Assembly (NCBI GenBank): GCA_947483555.1
Contig: CANKMW010000012.1
Location: 62,001-126,000, forward strand
DNA length: 64,000 nt
DNA from: Myxococcales bacterium
GTDB lineage: Bacteria; Myxococcota_A; Polyangia; Haliangiales; Haliangiaceae
Reading direction: 5' to 3'
Shown piece after piece: positions 48,517 through 58,451 of this stretch. The notes beneath the pieces were generated by a model. It was not told the DNA's origin. It ran no database searches and was given only the letters and a program-made list of their open reading frames with translations. Within the stretch, counting starts at the first letter, position 1. Every line of letters begins with the position of its first letter. A program made the translations under genes and the position numbers.

Positions 48517-50517
48517 ATGCGCGTGGGGACCATCAGAGGGCTACTGGGCATCGCCTTGTCGTTGATGACCACGGCTGGCGCCGCCGGCGACGATCGGACC
48601 GCGCCCGACAACTCGCTCGAAGACCTCACCCTCGACCAGCTCCTCGACATCGAGGTCGAGGTCGTGACCAGCGCCGCGCAGCCGATCCGGGAGACCCCGG
48701 GAGTGGTGACGGTCGTGACCCGCGACGAGATCTTGCAGTCGGGCGCGCGAGACCTGATCGACGTGCTGTATCTGGTGCCGGGCTTCGGGTTCGGGATGGA
48801 CGTGCAGGGCGCCGTGGCGTTGGGGTTCAGAGGCACGCCCGGGGGCGGCGGCCAGGTCCTCGTGCTGGTCGACGGCCACGAGTACAACGAGCCGATGTAC
48901 GGGACGCCGTTGCTCCACTTCCCGGTCGCGCTCATCGAGCGGATCGAGATCAGCCGTGGTCCCGGCTCGGTGATCCATGGCAGCTACGCCGAGCTCGCGG
49001 TCATCCACATCACGACGCGTGGCGCCGGTGATGCCACGGAGGTCATGGTCGGGGGGCGGTACGGCCAGATGGACGATGCGTTGGGGTATCGCGATCTGCA
49101 GCTCGCGTGGCGTCAGGCGCTCCCCGAGCTCCGGGGCGTCGAGCTCGGCGTGGCCGCGGTGCTCGGCGAGGGTCGTCGCTCCGACGAATTCTACGAGGAC
49201 TTCTTCGGCAACCGCTACCGGCTGCCCAACCGGCTCGATCCCGCCCTGGTCACGGTCGGGATCGGCGCCGGTCGCTTCGACCTGCACCTGATGGTCGACT
49301 GGCTGCGCACCACGTCGCGCGATGCGCTCACCGTGAGCGAACCGCAGGCGGTCCGGACCGACTTCTTCGGCGTGTTTGTCGACACCCGCTATCGCTGGCA
49401 GCTGACCAGGCAGATCACGCTGACCCCGCGGCTCAGCTACAAGAGGCAGAAGCCGTGGTGGGTCACGGCGCGCGACGCGATCACGTATTACGACAAGACC
49501 GCCGAGCGCTACGGCGGTGGGCTGACGCTCGACTGGGCCGTCCGTGACGCCGTCGAGCTGCTGGTTGGCGCCGAGGCCTGGACCAACCGCGCCCGCCTCG
49601 ATGACACCGCCTCCGCCGGCACCGGGTTGCAGCAGCCTTTCGGCACCAGCAATACCCACCACTTCGCGACCCTGGTCGGCTACGCGCAGCTGCTGGGCGA
49701 GCACCGATGGGCCAACCTGTCGGCCGGCGTGCGGCTGGAATGGAACAGCCGGTTCGGTGCCGTCGTGGTGCCGCGCGTGGGCGTGACCCGGGCGTTCGAG
49801 CACGCGCACGTCAAGCTGCTCCTGAGCCAGGCCTTCCGCGCACCGGGTCACGAGCCCCTCGGCCTCAACCCGCGGCTGGCACCGGAGACGACCACCACCT
49901 TCGAGCTCGAGGCCGGCTACAAGATCGGTGAGTACCTGTTCGTCGGCGCCAACGCCTTCGACATCACCATCCGCGATCCGTTCGTCTACGCCCTCGACCC
50001 CGCCACGATGGCCGAGGGGTACTTCAACTTCTCGAAGAACGGGAGCCGAGGTGCCGAGGGGACGCTCCGGGTTCAGCACCCTCGCGGACGCGCGACCATG
50101 ACCTGGTCGTTCTACGACACCAGCGGCAAGAACGAGGTCGAGTCCTACCGGGTCCCGGGACGGGACGACATCTTGTCAGGGCTCGCGGCCCACAAGGTCA
50201 CGCTTGACGGGACCGTACGTGTCACCGACCAGCTCACGCTCAGCCCGTCGGCGGTGTTCATCGGTAGCGTGTTCGGGCCGACCAGCTACGACGCCGCGAC
50301 CGACGAACTGCTGTTCGGGCGCGAACCCCCGACCCTCCTGCTCAACCTGTTCGCGTTGCGCACCGACCTCGCGGTTCCCGGGCTCGACGTGGGGATCGGG
50401 GTCCACGATCTCCTCGACCAGGGAATCCGCTTCCTCGACGGGACGATCGCGCACGCACCGTTGCCCGGCCCGACCCGCGAATACATCCTGCACACGACCT
50501 ACCGTCGCGACCTGTAG
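48517..50517 (+). CDS. TonB-dependent outer membrane receptor
   Basis: 666 aa with a signal peptide (GLLGIALSLMTTAGAAG). Plug domain: IEVEVVTSAAQPIRETPGVVTVVTRDEI, LIDVLYLVPGFGFGMD, VLVLVDGHEYNEPMYG and IERIEISRGPGSVIHGSYAELAVIHITTR. A 22-strand barrel to the C-terminus follows (last strand REYILHTTYRRDL with aromatic/polar ending). It imports an unknown chelate or sugar across the outer membrane. It lies within the segment bracketed by 31-bp repeats. Confidence 0.92.
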   Translation: MRVGTIRGLLGIALSLMTTAGAAGDDRTAPDNSLEDLTLDQLLDIEVEVVTSAAQPIRETPGVVTVVTRDEILQSGARDLIDVLYLVPGFGFGMDVQGAVALGFRGTPGGGGQVLVLVDGHEYNEPMYGTPLLHFPVALIERIEISRGPGSVIHGSYAELAVIHITTRGAGDATEVMVGGRYGQMDDALGYRDLQLAWRQALPELRGVELGVAAVLGEGRRSDEFYEDFFGNRYRLPNRLDPALVTVGIGAGRFDLHLMVDWLRTTSRDALTVSEPQAVRTDFFGVFVDTRYRWQLTRQITLTPRLSYKRQKPWWVTARDAITYYDKTAERYGGGLTLDWAVRDAVELLVGAEAWTNRARLDDTASAGTGLQQPFGTSNTHHFATLVGYAQLLGEHRWANLSAGVRLEWNSRFGAVVVPRVGVTRAFEHAHVKLLLSQAFRAPGHEPLGLNPRLAPETTTTFELEAGYKIGEYLFVGANAFDITIRDPFVYALDPATMAEGYFNFSKNGSRGAEGTLRVQHPRGRATMTWSFYDTSGKNEVESYRVPGRDDILSGLAAHKVTLDGTVRVTDQLTLSPSAVFIGSVFGPTSYDAATDELLFGREPPTLLLNLFALRTDLAVPGLDVGIGVHDLLDQGIRFLDGTIAHAPLPGPTREYILHTTYRRDL

Positions 50518-50727
50518 GAAAGCTAGCGCCTCGCCACCCAACGGTCCGCCGACGGGTGACGGTCGTCGCACCTTCGATCGGTGAACCGGCGACAGGCCGT
50601 CGCGGTTTCCACCAGCGTCGTCGGCCGCGATCATCAGGGCGTGCCACCGCCTGCCGGGTTGGTCGCGCCCATTGCCACCTCGTGCCGTGCGCCGGTCGCG
50701 GCGCGAGAGCTGCATCTGCCTCACCGG

Positions 50728-51561
50728 ATGCTGCGCACCGTCTCATGCTTCCTCCTGGCGACGACCGCGGTCGCCGCGGCCGACCGCGGCGAGATCACCG
50801 AGGCGAGCCCGGCGACGCTCGAGCCCGGCGAGGTCCGGGTCGGGCTCTCGGACGTCGCGGTCGGGCTGTTCGGCCACGACCTGCTGCGCCGCATCGAGAT
50901 CGGCACGCGACCGATCGCATGGCTGCCCAACGCCGGCGGCCTGGCCAGCTACGACGTGCGCGGCAAGTTCGAGCTGTGGCGCGACCCGCACCTGTCGCTC
51001 GCGGTCGCCGCCGAGCACATGCTGGTCGACCTGACGCCGTTCGTGGAAGGTGCGGACGCCGACGCCCGCGCCAGCTTCTTCGTGACCCCGCTCGAGGGCT
51101 GGGCCGGCCTGCGGCTGGGGCGCGTGCGGATCAACACCGGCGCCGTGTACACGCGGGTCGGGCTGCGCGGCATGACCAACACCACGACGATCGACGAGCT
51201 CGGCGGCGCGGTCGGCAGCAGCACCGTGCAGCTCCGCGGCAACGTCGAGGTCGGCCTCTCCCGCACCGTCCACCTGGTGCTCGGCGGCCGCTACGTGCCG
51301 TGGCAGCAGCAGTACGCCGAGGCCGGCGGCTCCGAGCGGGTCGGCGAGAACGGCGAGGTGTCGAACACGACCCGCGGTGAGGCCGACCTGATGTCGGTGA
51401 GCGGGCGCGCCTGGTCGGCGAGCGCGGAACTCCACTTCACATGGCCGCACCTGAACCTGCGGCTCGGTGCCGAGTACGGCAACTACTCGACCCCGGTGAT
51501 CAACTTCGTGACGTCGACCCGGGGCTTCATGCCGACCGTCGATCTGTACTGGCGGATCTGA
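50728..51561 (+). CDS. Outer membrane beta-barrel-like protein
   Basis: ATG 50728 gives 277 aa with a signal (MLRTVSCFLLATTAVAAA) and repeated amphipathic strands (EVRVGLSDVAVGLFG, KFELWRDPHLSLAVAAEHMLV, GAVYTRVGLRGM, VEVGLSRTVHLVLGGRYVPW, AELHFTWPHLNLRLGAEYGNYS) ending in VDLYWRI. That suggests an 8- to 12-strand barrel of unknown function. It is the second cargo gene between the 31-bp repeats. Confidence 0.8.
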   Translation: MLRTVSCFLLATTAVAAADRGEITEASPATLEPGEVRVGLSDVAVGLFGHDLLRRIEIGTRPIAWLPNAGGLASYDVRGKFELWRDPHLSLAVAAEHMLVDLTPFVEGADADARASFFVTPLEGWAGLRLGRVRINTGAVYTRVGLRGMTNTTTIDELGGAVGSSTVQLRGNVEVGLSRTVHLVLGGRYVPWQQQYAEAGGSERVGENGEVSNTTRGEADLMSVSGRAWSASAELHFTWPHLNLRLGAEYGNYSTPVINFVTSTRGFMPTVDLYWRI

Positions 51562-51580
51562 TCCGCGGCGCCCCGTCAGG

Positions 51581-51611
51581 TCGCGGCGGTGACCGCGTTC
51601 GGCGCCTGATC
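51581..51611 (+). repeat. 31-bp direct repeat, copy 2
   Basis: Exact copy of 48410-48440 (end of rffA). It stands alone here, 20 bases after the outer-membrane protein stop and 27 bases before the convergent rmlA end. Confidence 0.9.
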
Positions 51612-51637
51612 TGCGGTGCGGTGAATCACGCCTGGCG

Positions 51638-52501
51638 TCAGGCCCCGGCCAGCGCGCGAACGTAGGCGCCGTACTCGTCGGGCAACTCGGCGGCCAGGCC
51701 GGCGAGCTGAGCGCGGTCGATGAAGCCCATGCGCCACGCGATCTCCTCGGGACACGCGATCATCAGGCCGGTGCGGCGCTGGATGGTGTGCACGAAGCTC
51801 GACGCCTCGAGCAGGGACTCGTGGGTCCCGGCGTCGAGCCAGGCCATGCCGCGACTCATGACCTCGACGGTGAGCTCGCCACGCGCCAGGTACAGCCGGT
51901 TGAGGTCGGTGATCTCGAGCTCGCCGCGGGCGCTGGGCCGGACCTGGGTCGCCAGCTCGGTCACTTGCTCGTCGTAGAAGTAGATCCCTGGCACCGCCAG
52001 GTTGGAGCGCGGCTGGGTCGGCTTCTCCTCCAGTGACACGACCCGGCGCTCGCCGTCGAGCTCGACGATGCCGTAGCGCTCGGGGTCACGCACCGGATAG
52101 GCGAAGACCACCGCGCCGCGCGGCACCGCGGCGGCACGCTCGACGATCTCCTGCAGGCCGGCGCCGTAGAAGACGTTGTCGCCCAGCACCAGGGCGCAGC
52201 GATCGCCAGCGACGAAGTCGCGACCGATCAGGAACGCCTCGGCCAGGCCGCGGGGCGCCGCCTGCTCGGCGTACTCGAACCGCAGCCCCCACTGGCCACC
52301 GTCGCGCAGCAGCCGCCGGTAGGCCGGCAGGTCGTCGGGCGTCGAGATGACCAGGATGTCGCGGATGCCGGCCAGCATCAGCACCGACAGCGGGTAGTAG
52401 ATCATCGGCTTGTCGTAGATCGGCAGCAGCTGCTTCGAGACCGCGCGCGTGATCGGGTACAGGCGCGTGCCGCGGCCGCCGGCGAGGATGATGCCCTTCA
52501 C
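51638..52501 (-). CDS. rfbA: Glucose-1-phosphate thymidylyltransferase (RmlA)
   Basis: GTG 52501 (overlapping the rmlB stop, GTGA) gives 287 aa. Nucleotidyltransferase start [62 protein letters not shown] and [15 protein letters not shown]. It makes dTDP-glucose, the first step to 4-amino and deoxy sugars used with rffA. Confidence 0.96.
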   Translation of the reverse strand: MKGIILAGGRGTRLYPITRAVSKQLLPIYDKPMIYYPLSVLMLAGIRDILVISTPDDLPAYRRLLRDGGQWGLRFEYAEQAAPRGLAEAFLIGRDFVAGDRCALVLGDNVFYGAGLQEIVERAAAVPRGAVVFAYPVRDPERYGIVELDGERRVVSLEEKPTQPRSNLAVPGIYFYDEQVTELATQVRPSARGELEITDLNRLYLARGELTVEVMSRGMAWLDAGTHESLLEASSFVHTIQRRTGLMIACPEEIAWRMGFIDRAQLAGLAAELPDEYGAYVRALAGA

Positions 52502-53571
52502 GTGACCTCCACGGCGCGGCCGTCGTAGTTGAGCGCGATCCAGCGCCGATAGTCGTCGCTGTCGCGGACCGCCGCCAGCCAGGCGCCGCTGCCGGCGTAC
52601 CAGGCGACGGTGGCGGCCAGGCCGTCGGCGAGCGCGTGGCGCGGACGCCAGCCGAGCTCGGTCTGGAGCTTGGTGAAGTCGAGATCGTAGCGGCGATCGT
52701 GGCCCGGTCGATCGGCGACGTGCTTGATCAGCGAGCGATGCGGCGCATGCGCGGCGCCGGGGTAGCGAGCATCGAGCAGCGCGCACAGGCGCTCGACCAC
52801 CTCGAGGTTGGTCGGCTGGTTGCCGCCGCCGACGTGATAGGTCTCGCCGGCGCGGCCGCGCTCGACGATGGCCAGGATGGCCGCGCAATGATCGTCGACG
52901 TGCAACCAGTCCCGGATCTGACCGCCGTCGCCGTAGACCGGCAACGGCTTGCCGAGCGCGCCGTGGACGATCATCAGCGGCACCAGCTTCTCGGGGAACT
53001 GGTAGGGGCCGTAGTTGTTCGAGCAGCTCGAGATCGTGACCGGCAGCCCGTAGGTGGTGGCGTAGGCGCGCACCAGGTGATCGCTGGCCGCCTTCGAGGC
53101 CGCGTACGGCGAGCGCGGCGCATAGGCGGCGTGCTCGGTGACCGGCGCCGCGTCGGCGGCGAGCGCGCCGTAGACCTCGTCGGTGGAGACGTGATGGAAG
53201 CGGACGTCGGCGCGGCCCGCCCACGCCGCGCGCGCCGCCTCGAGCAGCGTGAAGGTCCCGGTGACGTTGGTGCGCACGAACTCGCCGGGGGCGACGATCG
53301 AGCGGTCGACGTGCGACTCGGCGGCGAAGTGGACGACGGTGTCGACGCCGTGCTCGGCCACGACCCGGTCGACGGCACCGCGGTCACAGATGTCGCCGTG
53401 CACGAAGACGTGGCGGGCCGGGTCGGAGAGATCGCGCAGGTTCTCGAGGCTGCCGGCGTACGTGAGCAGGTCGTAGGTCACGATGCGCACGCCGGGTCGG
53501 GCGGCGAGCAGGTGACGCACGAAGTTCGAGCCGATGAAGCCAGCGCCGCCGGTGACCAGGACGTTGTTCAC
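52498..53571 (-). CDS. rfbB: dTDP-glucose 4,6-dehydratase (RmlB)
   Basis: GTG 53571 gives 357 aa. Rossmann [45 protein letters not shown], Tyr-x3-Lys in [27 protein letters not shown] and [13 protein letters not shown]. It produces dTDP-4-keto-6-deoxyglucose, substrate-side partner of the rffA transaminase. The gene precedes rmlA in one operon. Confidence 0.96.
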   Translation of the reverse strand: MNNVLVTGGAGFIGSNFVRHLLAARPGVRIVTYDLLTYAGSLENLRDLSDPARHVFVHGDICDRGAVDRVVAEHGVDTVVHFAAESHVDRSIVAPGEFVRTNVTGTFTLLEAARAAWAGRADVRFHHVSTDEVYGALAADAAPVTEHAAYAPRSPYAASKAASDHLVRAYATTYGLPVTISSCSNNYGPYQFPEKLVPLMIVHGALGKPLPVYGDGGQIRDWLHVDDHCAAILAIVERGRAGETYHVGGGNQPTNLEVVERLCALLDARYPGAAHAPHRSLIKHVADRPGHDRRYDLDFTKLQTELGWRPRHALADGLAATVAWYAGSGAWLAAVRDSDDYRRWIALNYDGRAVEVT

Positions 53572-53582
53572 GCCGCGGCAGC

Positions 53583-54554
53583 TTACCGCGACTGGTGGGT
53601 GCCGCGCGCCGGCCCGCTGGTGCCGCGCGCCGCCATGAGGACGCCGCCGACCGCGCCGACCGCGAGGTGGGCGAACCACAACGCCAGCGACGCCGCCAGC
53701 GCGTCCTCGGCGGGGAACCCGAACAGGCGGCCGCACAGCGACACGAAGACCGCCTCGCGCGCGCCGGCGCCGCCGACGGTGATGGGCAGGAACGCCGTCG
53801 CCGCCGCCAGCGGCACGACCAGCAAGGCGTCGGCGAGATCGACGTCGGGGTGGCCGGCATGGAGCAAGGCCCAGCCGGCGAGCGCGATGAGGCTCTGGGT
53901 GGCGATCGACAGCGCGACCCCGCGCGCGAAGGCACCGCGATCGACGATGGCCGGGACCCGGGCCGCGATCCGCCCCAGCGCGCCCGGCAGGCGGGGCGCG
54001 AGGCGACGCGCGATGACCAGCCCGACGACGATCGCGGCGGCGCCGGCGGTGCCGACCACGGTCCACCACCACAGCGCGCCGGTGTCGAAGCCGGCGTCGG
54101 ACAGCGCGAGCCCGGCGGCCAGCAGCACGAACAACGCGAACAGGCCCAGCGCGCGCTCGACGAGGACCACGGCCAGGTTGCCGGTCAGGCCGCCGTCGCC
54201 GAACGCCTCGCGGGTCGCGACGCCACGCACGACGTCACCGGCGACCGCCCCCGGCAGGTAGTTGTTGTAGAAGAAGCCGACGAAGGACAGGTGCACGAGC
54301 CGCGGCATCGACGGCGGCGCGGTGGCACCGTAGGCGTCGAGCAGGACCCGCCAGCGCAGCGCACCGGCGACGACGTTGGCGGCGACCAGGGCGATCGCGA
54401 GCCCCAGCGCGGCGACCGGGAGCCGCGACAGCGCGTTGCCCAGGTCGTCGAGATCGACCAGCGTCAGGGTGTAGATGAGCCCGGCGGCGGTGCCACCGAG
54501 GCGCAACGCCCACAAGAGCACGGTGCGGAGACGGGACGAGCCGGCAGCGGACAT
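53583..54554 (-). CDS. UPF0104 / flippase-like (lysylphosphatidylglycerol synthase TM) protein
   Basis: ATG 54554 (MSAAGS; ATG 54581 also in frame) gives 323 aa with about eight TM helices. Family marks: ALRWRVLLDAYG near 70, FVGFFYNNYLPGAVAGDVVRG near 98-118, ERALGLFALF near 145 and FLPITVGGAGAREAVFV near 265-280. Such proteins move or modify lipid-linked sugars or phospholipids. It sits directly upstream of rmlB (12 bases), which suggests a role in the polysaccharide pathway. Confidence 0.85.
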   Translation of the reverse strand: MSAAGSSRLRTVLLWALRLGGTAAGLIYTLTLVDLDDLGNALSRLPVAALGLAIALVAANVVAGALRWRVLLDAYGATAPPSMPRLVHLSFVGFFYNNYLPGAVAGDVVRGVATREAFGDGGLTGNLAVVLVERALGLFALFVLLAAGLALSDAGFDTGALWWWTVVGTAGAAAIVVGLVIARRLAPRLPGALGRIAARVPAIVDRGAFARGVALSIATQSLIALAGWALLHAGHPDVDLADALLVVPLAAATAFLPITVGGAGAREAVFVSLCGRLFGFPAEDALAASLALWFAHLAVGAVGGVLMAARGTSGPARGTHQSR

Positions 54555-54575
54555 GGCGAAGGAACCGGGACCGTA

Positions 54576-54667
54576 GCCCAAACCGAGGCCGAGGCCGTAG
54601 CCGAGGCCGTAGCCGAGGCCGTGGCCGTGGCCGCGACCTGGGCCGTGGCCGACGCCGAGACCGTAGC
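54576..54667. repeat. Imperfect tandem repeat of a CCGAGGCCGTAG-type unit
   Basis: About seven copies of a 12-base unit (GCCGAGGCCGTA and variants GCCGTGGCCGTG) fill the 114-bp gap between the flippase gene and the kinase stop. No gene is supported in it. It is slippage-prone. Confidence 0.75.
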
Positions 54668-54668
54668 C

Positions 54669-57122
54669 TCACCTGCCGAGCGCGAACGAGTTGACGAAGC
54701 AGGCCGGGGTCGCGACCCCGCCGTCACGGTACGGCGTGTAGCGCCAGGTGCGGATGGAGCCGGCGAAGGCCTGGGCGACCTCGCCCGTGACCTTGAGCAC
54801 CTGCACCGACGTGACGCCGCCCCGCTCGTCGATGCAGATCTTGGCGGCCAGCGAGGTCGGCACGTCCGTACCGGGACGGACCACGGCCTTGATCGTCGGC
54901 AACTCACCCGACGTGCGCTTGACCGCGTTGGGCGCGACCACCACCGCCGCCCGAGCCGCGGCGCGAGGCGCGACGGCGGTGCCGGGCGGTGCGGGCGCGG
55001 CAGCTGCCACCCGGGTCGGCGGCGGCGCCTTCGCGATCACCGGCGCCGGCGTGGCCGTCTTCGCGACTGACGCGGGGGCACGATCGGCGACCACGGCGGG
55101 CGCCGGCGCGGCGGGTGTCACGACCGCCGCCACGGCGTCGGCATCGGGCGGAACCGGGGCGGCGCTGCCGGCGACCGCGACCGGCTCGGGCGCCGGCGGC
55201 GTCCCGGCGGCGCGGACCGCTCGGTCCCGCAAGGCCAGTCGCTCGCGCTCGATCCGTTCTTGCTGCTTGCCGGCGTCCATCGAGGGTGCGAACTCGTAGA
55301 GCGTGCGCGGCTCGACCGACCAGGTGTGCTTCCACGCGATCGCACCGCCGGCGTCACGCAACTGGACCGTGTGCGGCCCGGCCGGCAACTGGGTGGTCCA
55401 CGGCGTCTGCTTGCCGGTGTCGCGGCCGTCGAGCACGATCGCCATCCCGACCGGCTGCGAGCCGAGCTCGAGCGTCGCCAGGTTGGGATCGCCGACCGCC
55501 GCGGCCAGGGCGACCCGGATGGTCTGGGCCTCACCCTTCGACAGCTCGACCGACGTCTCCCATGACTGGTGACCCTCGCGGCTCACCTTGATCTGCACCA
55601 CGCCGGGATCGAGATCCACCTGCCACGGCACGCCGACGTGCGGCGCCATGCCGGCGATCTTGATGGTCGCGTCGGCGGGCTCGACGATGAACTTGAGGCC
55701 GGCGAGCGGCTCGGCCGCCGCCGTCGTCGTCGTCGCGCTGCTGGCCACCGCCTTCCCGCCGCCGCGGCCCACGAGCACGAACCCGACGCCGCCGAGGACG
55801 ATCAGGCCGCCGCCGAGCGCCAGGCCGCGCGCCAGGGTGCGGCGCTTCGGCGCCGGCATCGCGTCGCGGAAGCTGGCGCTGTCGAACGCGATCTGGCCGG
55901 TGGCCGGACGCGCGGGGAGCGGCCGACGGTCGCTGCCGAGGTCGGGGAGCTCGTGCGCGATGGCGGGCGACTCGCCTGCCGCGCCGCCCCACGCGATCGC
56001 CGCGGCCTCATCCTCGTCGGCAGTCGGGCGCGGTGGCTTCGCGCTCATGGCCATCCGCTCGCCGGTCGGGATGGCCGGCGCCGGCGTCCTCGATCGCGAC
56101 GTGCCGGTCAGCGAGCCGGTGACGCCCGGATCGCTGAAGCTGCCGGCGCGATCGAGCGCGAACGCCCAGGTGCACCAGGCCTCGACCTCTCGATTGGTGG
56201 CCGACAGGTTGTACTGGGTGCGAACGCCATGCAGATCGTCGCGCATCTGCGCCGCGCTCGTGTACCGCTGCGCGAGATCGCGGCACAGCGCCTTGGCCAC
56301 GATCGCGTCGAGCTCGGGCGGCACCGCCTGGTTGAACGACGACGGTGGCAGCACCTCGGCCCGTTGCACGTTGATGAGGGTCTGGTACTCGCTCTTCGAG
56401 GCGAACAGGGTGCGCGCCGTGAGCAGCTCGTGGGCGACCACGCCGACCGAGAAGATGTCGGAGCGAGCGTCGAGCGCGCCGCCGGTGACCGCCTCGGGCG
56501 CCATGTAGGCCAGCTTGCCCTTGACCTTGCCGTCCTGGGTGAGCATCTGCTGGGACTGGGCCTTGGCGATGCCGAAGTCGATCACCTTCAGGTGCCCCGA
56601 ACGGGTGACCAGGAGGTTCGAGGGCGACACGTCGCGGTGGATCAGGCCGAGCGGCTGACCGTGCTCGTCGCTGCGGGTATGGGCGTACTCGAGCGCATCG
56701 CACAGCTGGATGAGCAGCGAGATCGTGACGTTGACGTTGGGTGGGCCGGCGGCCCGGCGAGCCTGATGCAGGATGCGCCGCACATCGCGCCCGTCGATGT
56801 GCTCCATCGAGATGTAGTAGGTCGAACCGACCCGGCCGAGCTCGTAGAGCTGGACGATGTTGGCGTGCTGGAGCATCGACGCGAACTTGGCCTCGCGCAC
56901 GAACGACTTGACGAAGCTGGCGTCCTCGGCGAGATGGGGCAACAACCGCTTGAGCGCCACGATGCGCTCGAAGCCCTCGATGCCCCGCTCCCTGGCGCGA
57001 TGGACGGTCGCCATGCCGCCGACCCCGAGCCGTTCGTACACGGCGTAGGGGCCGAAGGCCTCCGGCTCGGCCGTGGACGTGGAAGCGGTGCCGGGGATCG
57101 GGGGCTGGATGTTCGTGGTCAA
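54669..57122 (-). CDS. Ser/Thr kinase with PEGA domains and a TonB C-terminal-like domain (817 aa)
   Basis: TTG 57122 is the most plausible start, being the last before the kinase domain; the open frame reaches to 57284. Kinase (about 20-290): RLGVGGMATVHRA, ATP Lys in ERIVALKRL, HRDVSPSNLL, DFG in VIDFGIAK, and AYMAPE. TM helix near 430-450 (GLALGGGLIVLGGVGFVLVG). Then two PEGA-like beta domains (FIVEPADATIKIAG..., LELGSQPVGMAIVLDGRDTG...), an Ala/Pro linker and a C-terminal TonB-like domain (AKICIDERGGVTSVQVLKVTG, AFAGSIRTWRYTPYRDGGVATPACFV). HRDVSPSN lacks the usual Lys after the catalytic Asp (HRDxKPxN), which is frequent in Myxococcota kinases. Confidence 0.9.
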   Translation of the reverse strand: MTTNIQPPIPGTASTSTAEPEAFGPYAVYERLGVGGMATVHRARERGIEGFERIVALKRLLPHLAEDASFVKSFVREAKFASMLQHANIVQLYELGRVGSTYYISMEHIDGRDVRRILHQARRAAGPPNVNVTISLLIQLCDALEYAHTRSDEHGQPLGLIHRDVSPSNLLVTRSGHLKVIDFGIAKAQSQQMLTQDGKVKGKLAYMAPEAVTGGALDARSDIFSVGVVAHELLTARTLFASKSEYQTLINVQRAEVLPPSSFNQAVPPELDAIVAKALCRDLAQRYTSAAQMRDDLHGVRTQYNLSATNREVEAWCTWAFALDRAGSFSDPGVTGSLTGTSRSRTPAPAIPTGERMAMSAKPPRPTADEDEAAAIAWGGAAGESPAIAHELPDLGSDRRPLPARPATGQIAFDSASFRDAMPAPKRRTLARGLALGGGLIVLGGVGFVLVGRGGGKAVASSATTTTAAAEPLAGLKFIVEPADATIKIAGMAPHVGVPWQVDLDPGVVQIKVSREGHQSWETSVELSKGEAQTIRVALAAAVGDPNLATLELGSQPVGMAIVLDGRDTGKQTPWTTQLPAGPHTVQLRDAGGAIAWKHTWSVEPRTLYEFAPSMDAGKQQERIERERLALRDRAVRAAGTPPAPEPVAVAGSAAPVPPDADAVAAVVTPAAPAPAVVADRAPASVAKTATPAPVIAKAPPPTRVAAAAPAPPGTAVAPRAAARAAVVVAPNAVKRTSGELPTIKAVVRPGTDVPTSLAAKICIDERGGVTSVQVLKVTGEVAQAFAGSIRTWRYTPYRDGGVATPACFVNSFALGR

Positions 57123-57296
57123 GGCGCGCCATCCTGCCCGAGCCGGTGCGAATCGCCGGGTCGGTGCGGGTGTCGTGGCGGGTAGCGATGGGGCGTCCCG
57201 GCCGAAACCGAAGCCGCGGGTGGGACGTCGAGGTCCCACCGCGCACGGGGATCCGACCACATGGCGCTGGCTCCACGCGTGCACAATGGGTCAGCC

Positions 57297-58451
57297 ATGG
57301 ACGACTCGACCAACCCACCACAGCGCCGCGCGCCGGGCCTCGACCGTCGCGATTGTCTCCTCGCCGTGACACTGATCGGGCTTGCGTCGTGTGGCGGCGT
57401 CGACCCGCCGGGCGCGCTCGACGCCGCGACCGCAGCGGACGCTGGGGCCGACGCGTCGACCGCGTGCGCGTCGACCAACCTGGCCGCCTGTGTCTACGAC
57501 GCGCCCGGCAACTACGGCCAGCTACCGCCGATCGTGCGCGACCTGACCTACACCGACGTCAGCGGCCAGCAACGGGTGGTCCAGATCGCCTTGCACCGAC
57601 CGGACGGGGCGCCGCAGCCATGGCCGGTCGTGGTGTGGTCGCACGGCGGCGCCGACGGCATGAGCTCGGCCGTGAACGTCGGCGACGGATGGGCGCGGGT
57701 GTTCACGGCCGCCGGCTACCTGTTCGTGGGCATCGCCCACCCGGGACGCGACCAGGCCTCGCGCGAGCAGATGTGCGCGCACTTCGGGGTCCCGCTGACG
57801 ATCGAGTGCGCGCAGGTGAAGTACCTGCACTGGGATCGCCCCAACGACTTCCGCGAGGCCCTCGACTACCTCGAGGCCCAGGCCACCGGGCCGCTCGCGG
57901 GCGTGGCCGATCTCGGCAACGTGCTCTACGCCGGCCACTCGGCCGGCTCGGGCGGAGGCTCGCTGGTCGCCGGGGCCAGCCGACCCATCTTCGGCGCGAT
58001 CCGCACCGCCCCCGATCCGCGGCCGAAGGCGTTCATCGGCTGCTCGATGGAGGGCGACGGCGATGACGGCTTCACCGCCGACTCGTTCCGGCCGATCGCC
58101 CGCCCCCACCTCACGCTGAGCGGGGTCGGTGACATCACGCCCGAGGCGCCGGCGCTGCCGCGACGGGTGCCGTTCGACGTGATGATGCCCGGCGACAAGT
58201 ACCGGTTCTGGAACACCGAGCTTGCGGCGCGGCACGCCACGTTCAACCACGAGGTCACCGCCTGCCAGGACTTCCAGACCACCAACGGCGGCGAGCTGGC
58301 GCGGTGCAGCGTGTACCTGGCCTGGCTGGACTCGGCCGCGCTGGCCTTTGCCGATGCCCAGCTGCGCGACCTGCCGGCCGCCCGCGCCTGGCTGGCCTCG
58401 GACAACCTGGCGATCTTGTCGGGTAACGTCGTCGAGTGGAACCGACGCTGA
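57297..58451 (+). CDS. Alpha/beta-hydrolase lipoprotein
   Basis: ATG 57297 (GTG/ATG upstream possible) gives 384 aa. A twin-Arg-like RRDCLLAVTLIGLASC signal has a lipobox Cys near 33. An Ala/Asp linker follows, then a hydrolase fold: PVVVWSHGGADG (oxyanion), nucleophile Ser in YAGHSAGSGGG near 220, and HP near 150. It resembles PET-hydrolase/esterase-like secreted dienelactone-hydrolase relatives. Cys pairs (CAHFGVPLTIEC) suggest a disulfide. It is divergent from the kinase gene. Confidence 0.82.
   Translation: MDDSTNPPQRRAPGLDRRDCLLAVTLIGLASCGGVDPPGALDAATAADAGADASTACASTNLAACVYDAPGNYGQLPPIVRDLTYTDVSGQQRVVQIALHRPDGAPQPWPVVVWSHGGADGMSSAVNVGDGWARVFTAAGYLFVGIAHPGRDQASREQMCAHFGVPLTIECAQVKYLHWDRPNDFREALDYLEAQATGPLAGVADLGNVLYAGHSAGSGGGSLVAGASRPIFGAIRTAPDPRPKAFIGCSMEGDGDDGFTADSFRPIARPHLTLSGVGDITPEAPALPRRVPFDVMMPGDKYRFWNTELAARHATFNHEVTACQDFQTTNGGELARCSVYLAWLDSAALAFADAQLRDLPAARAWLASDNLAILSGNVVEWNRR

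Noticed and set aside
48441-51580. Prophage or integrative element with its own integrase
   Set aside because: Only a TonB receptor and an OMP gene lie between the repeats; no integrase, transposase or phage gene is present.
57123-57284. N-terminal extension of the PEGA kinase to ATG 57284
   Set aside because: The added residues are Arg/Pro-rich, would overlap the divergent hydrolase promoter, and have no counterpart in related kinases.
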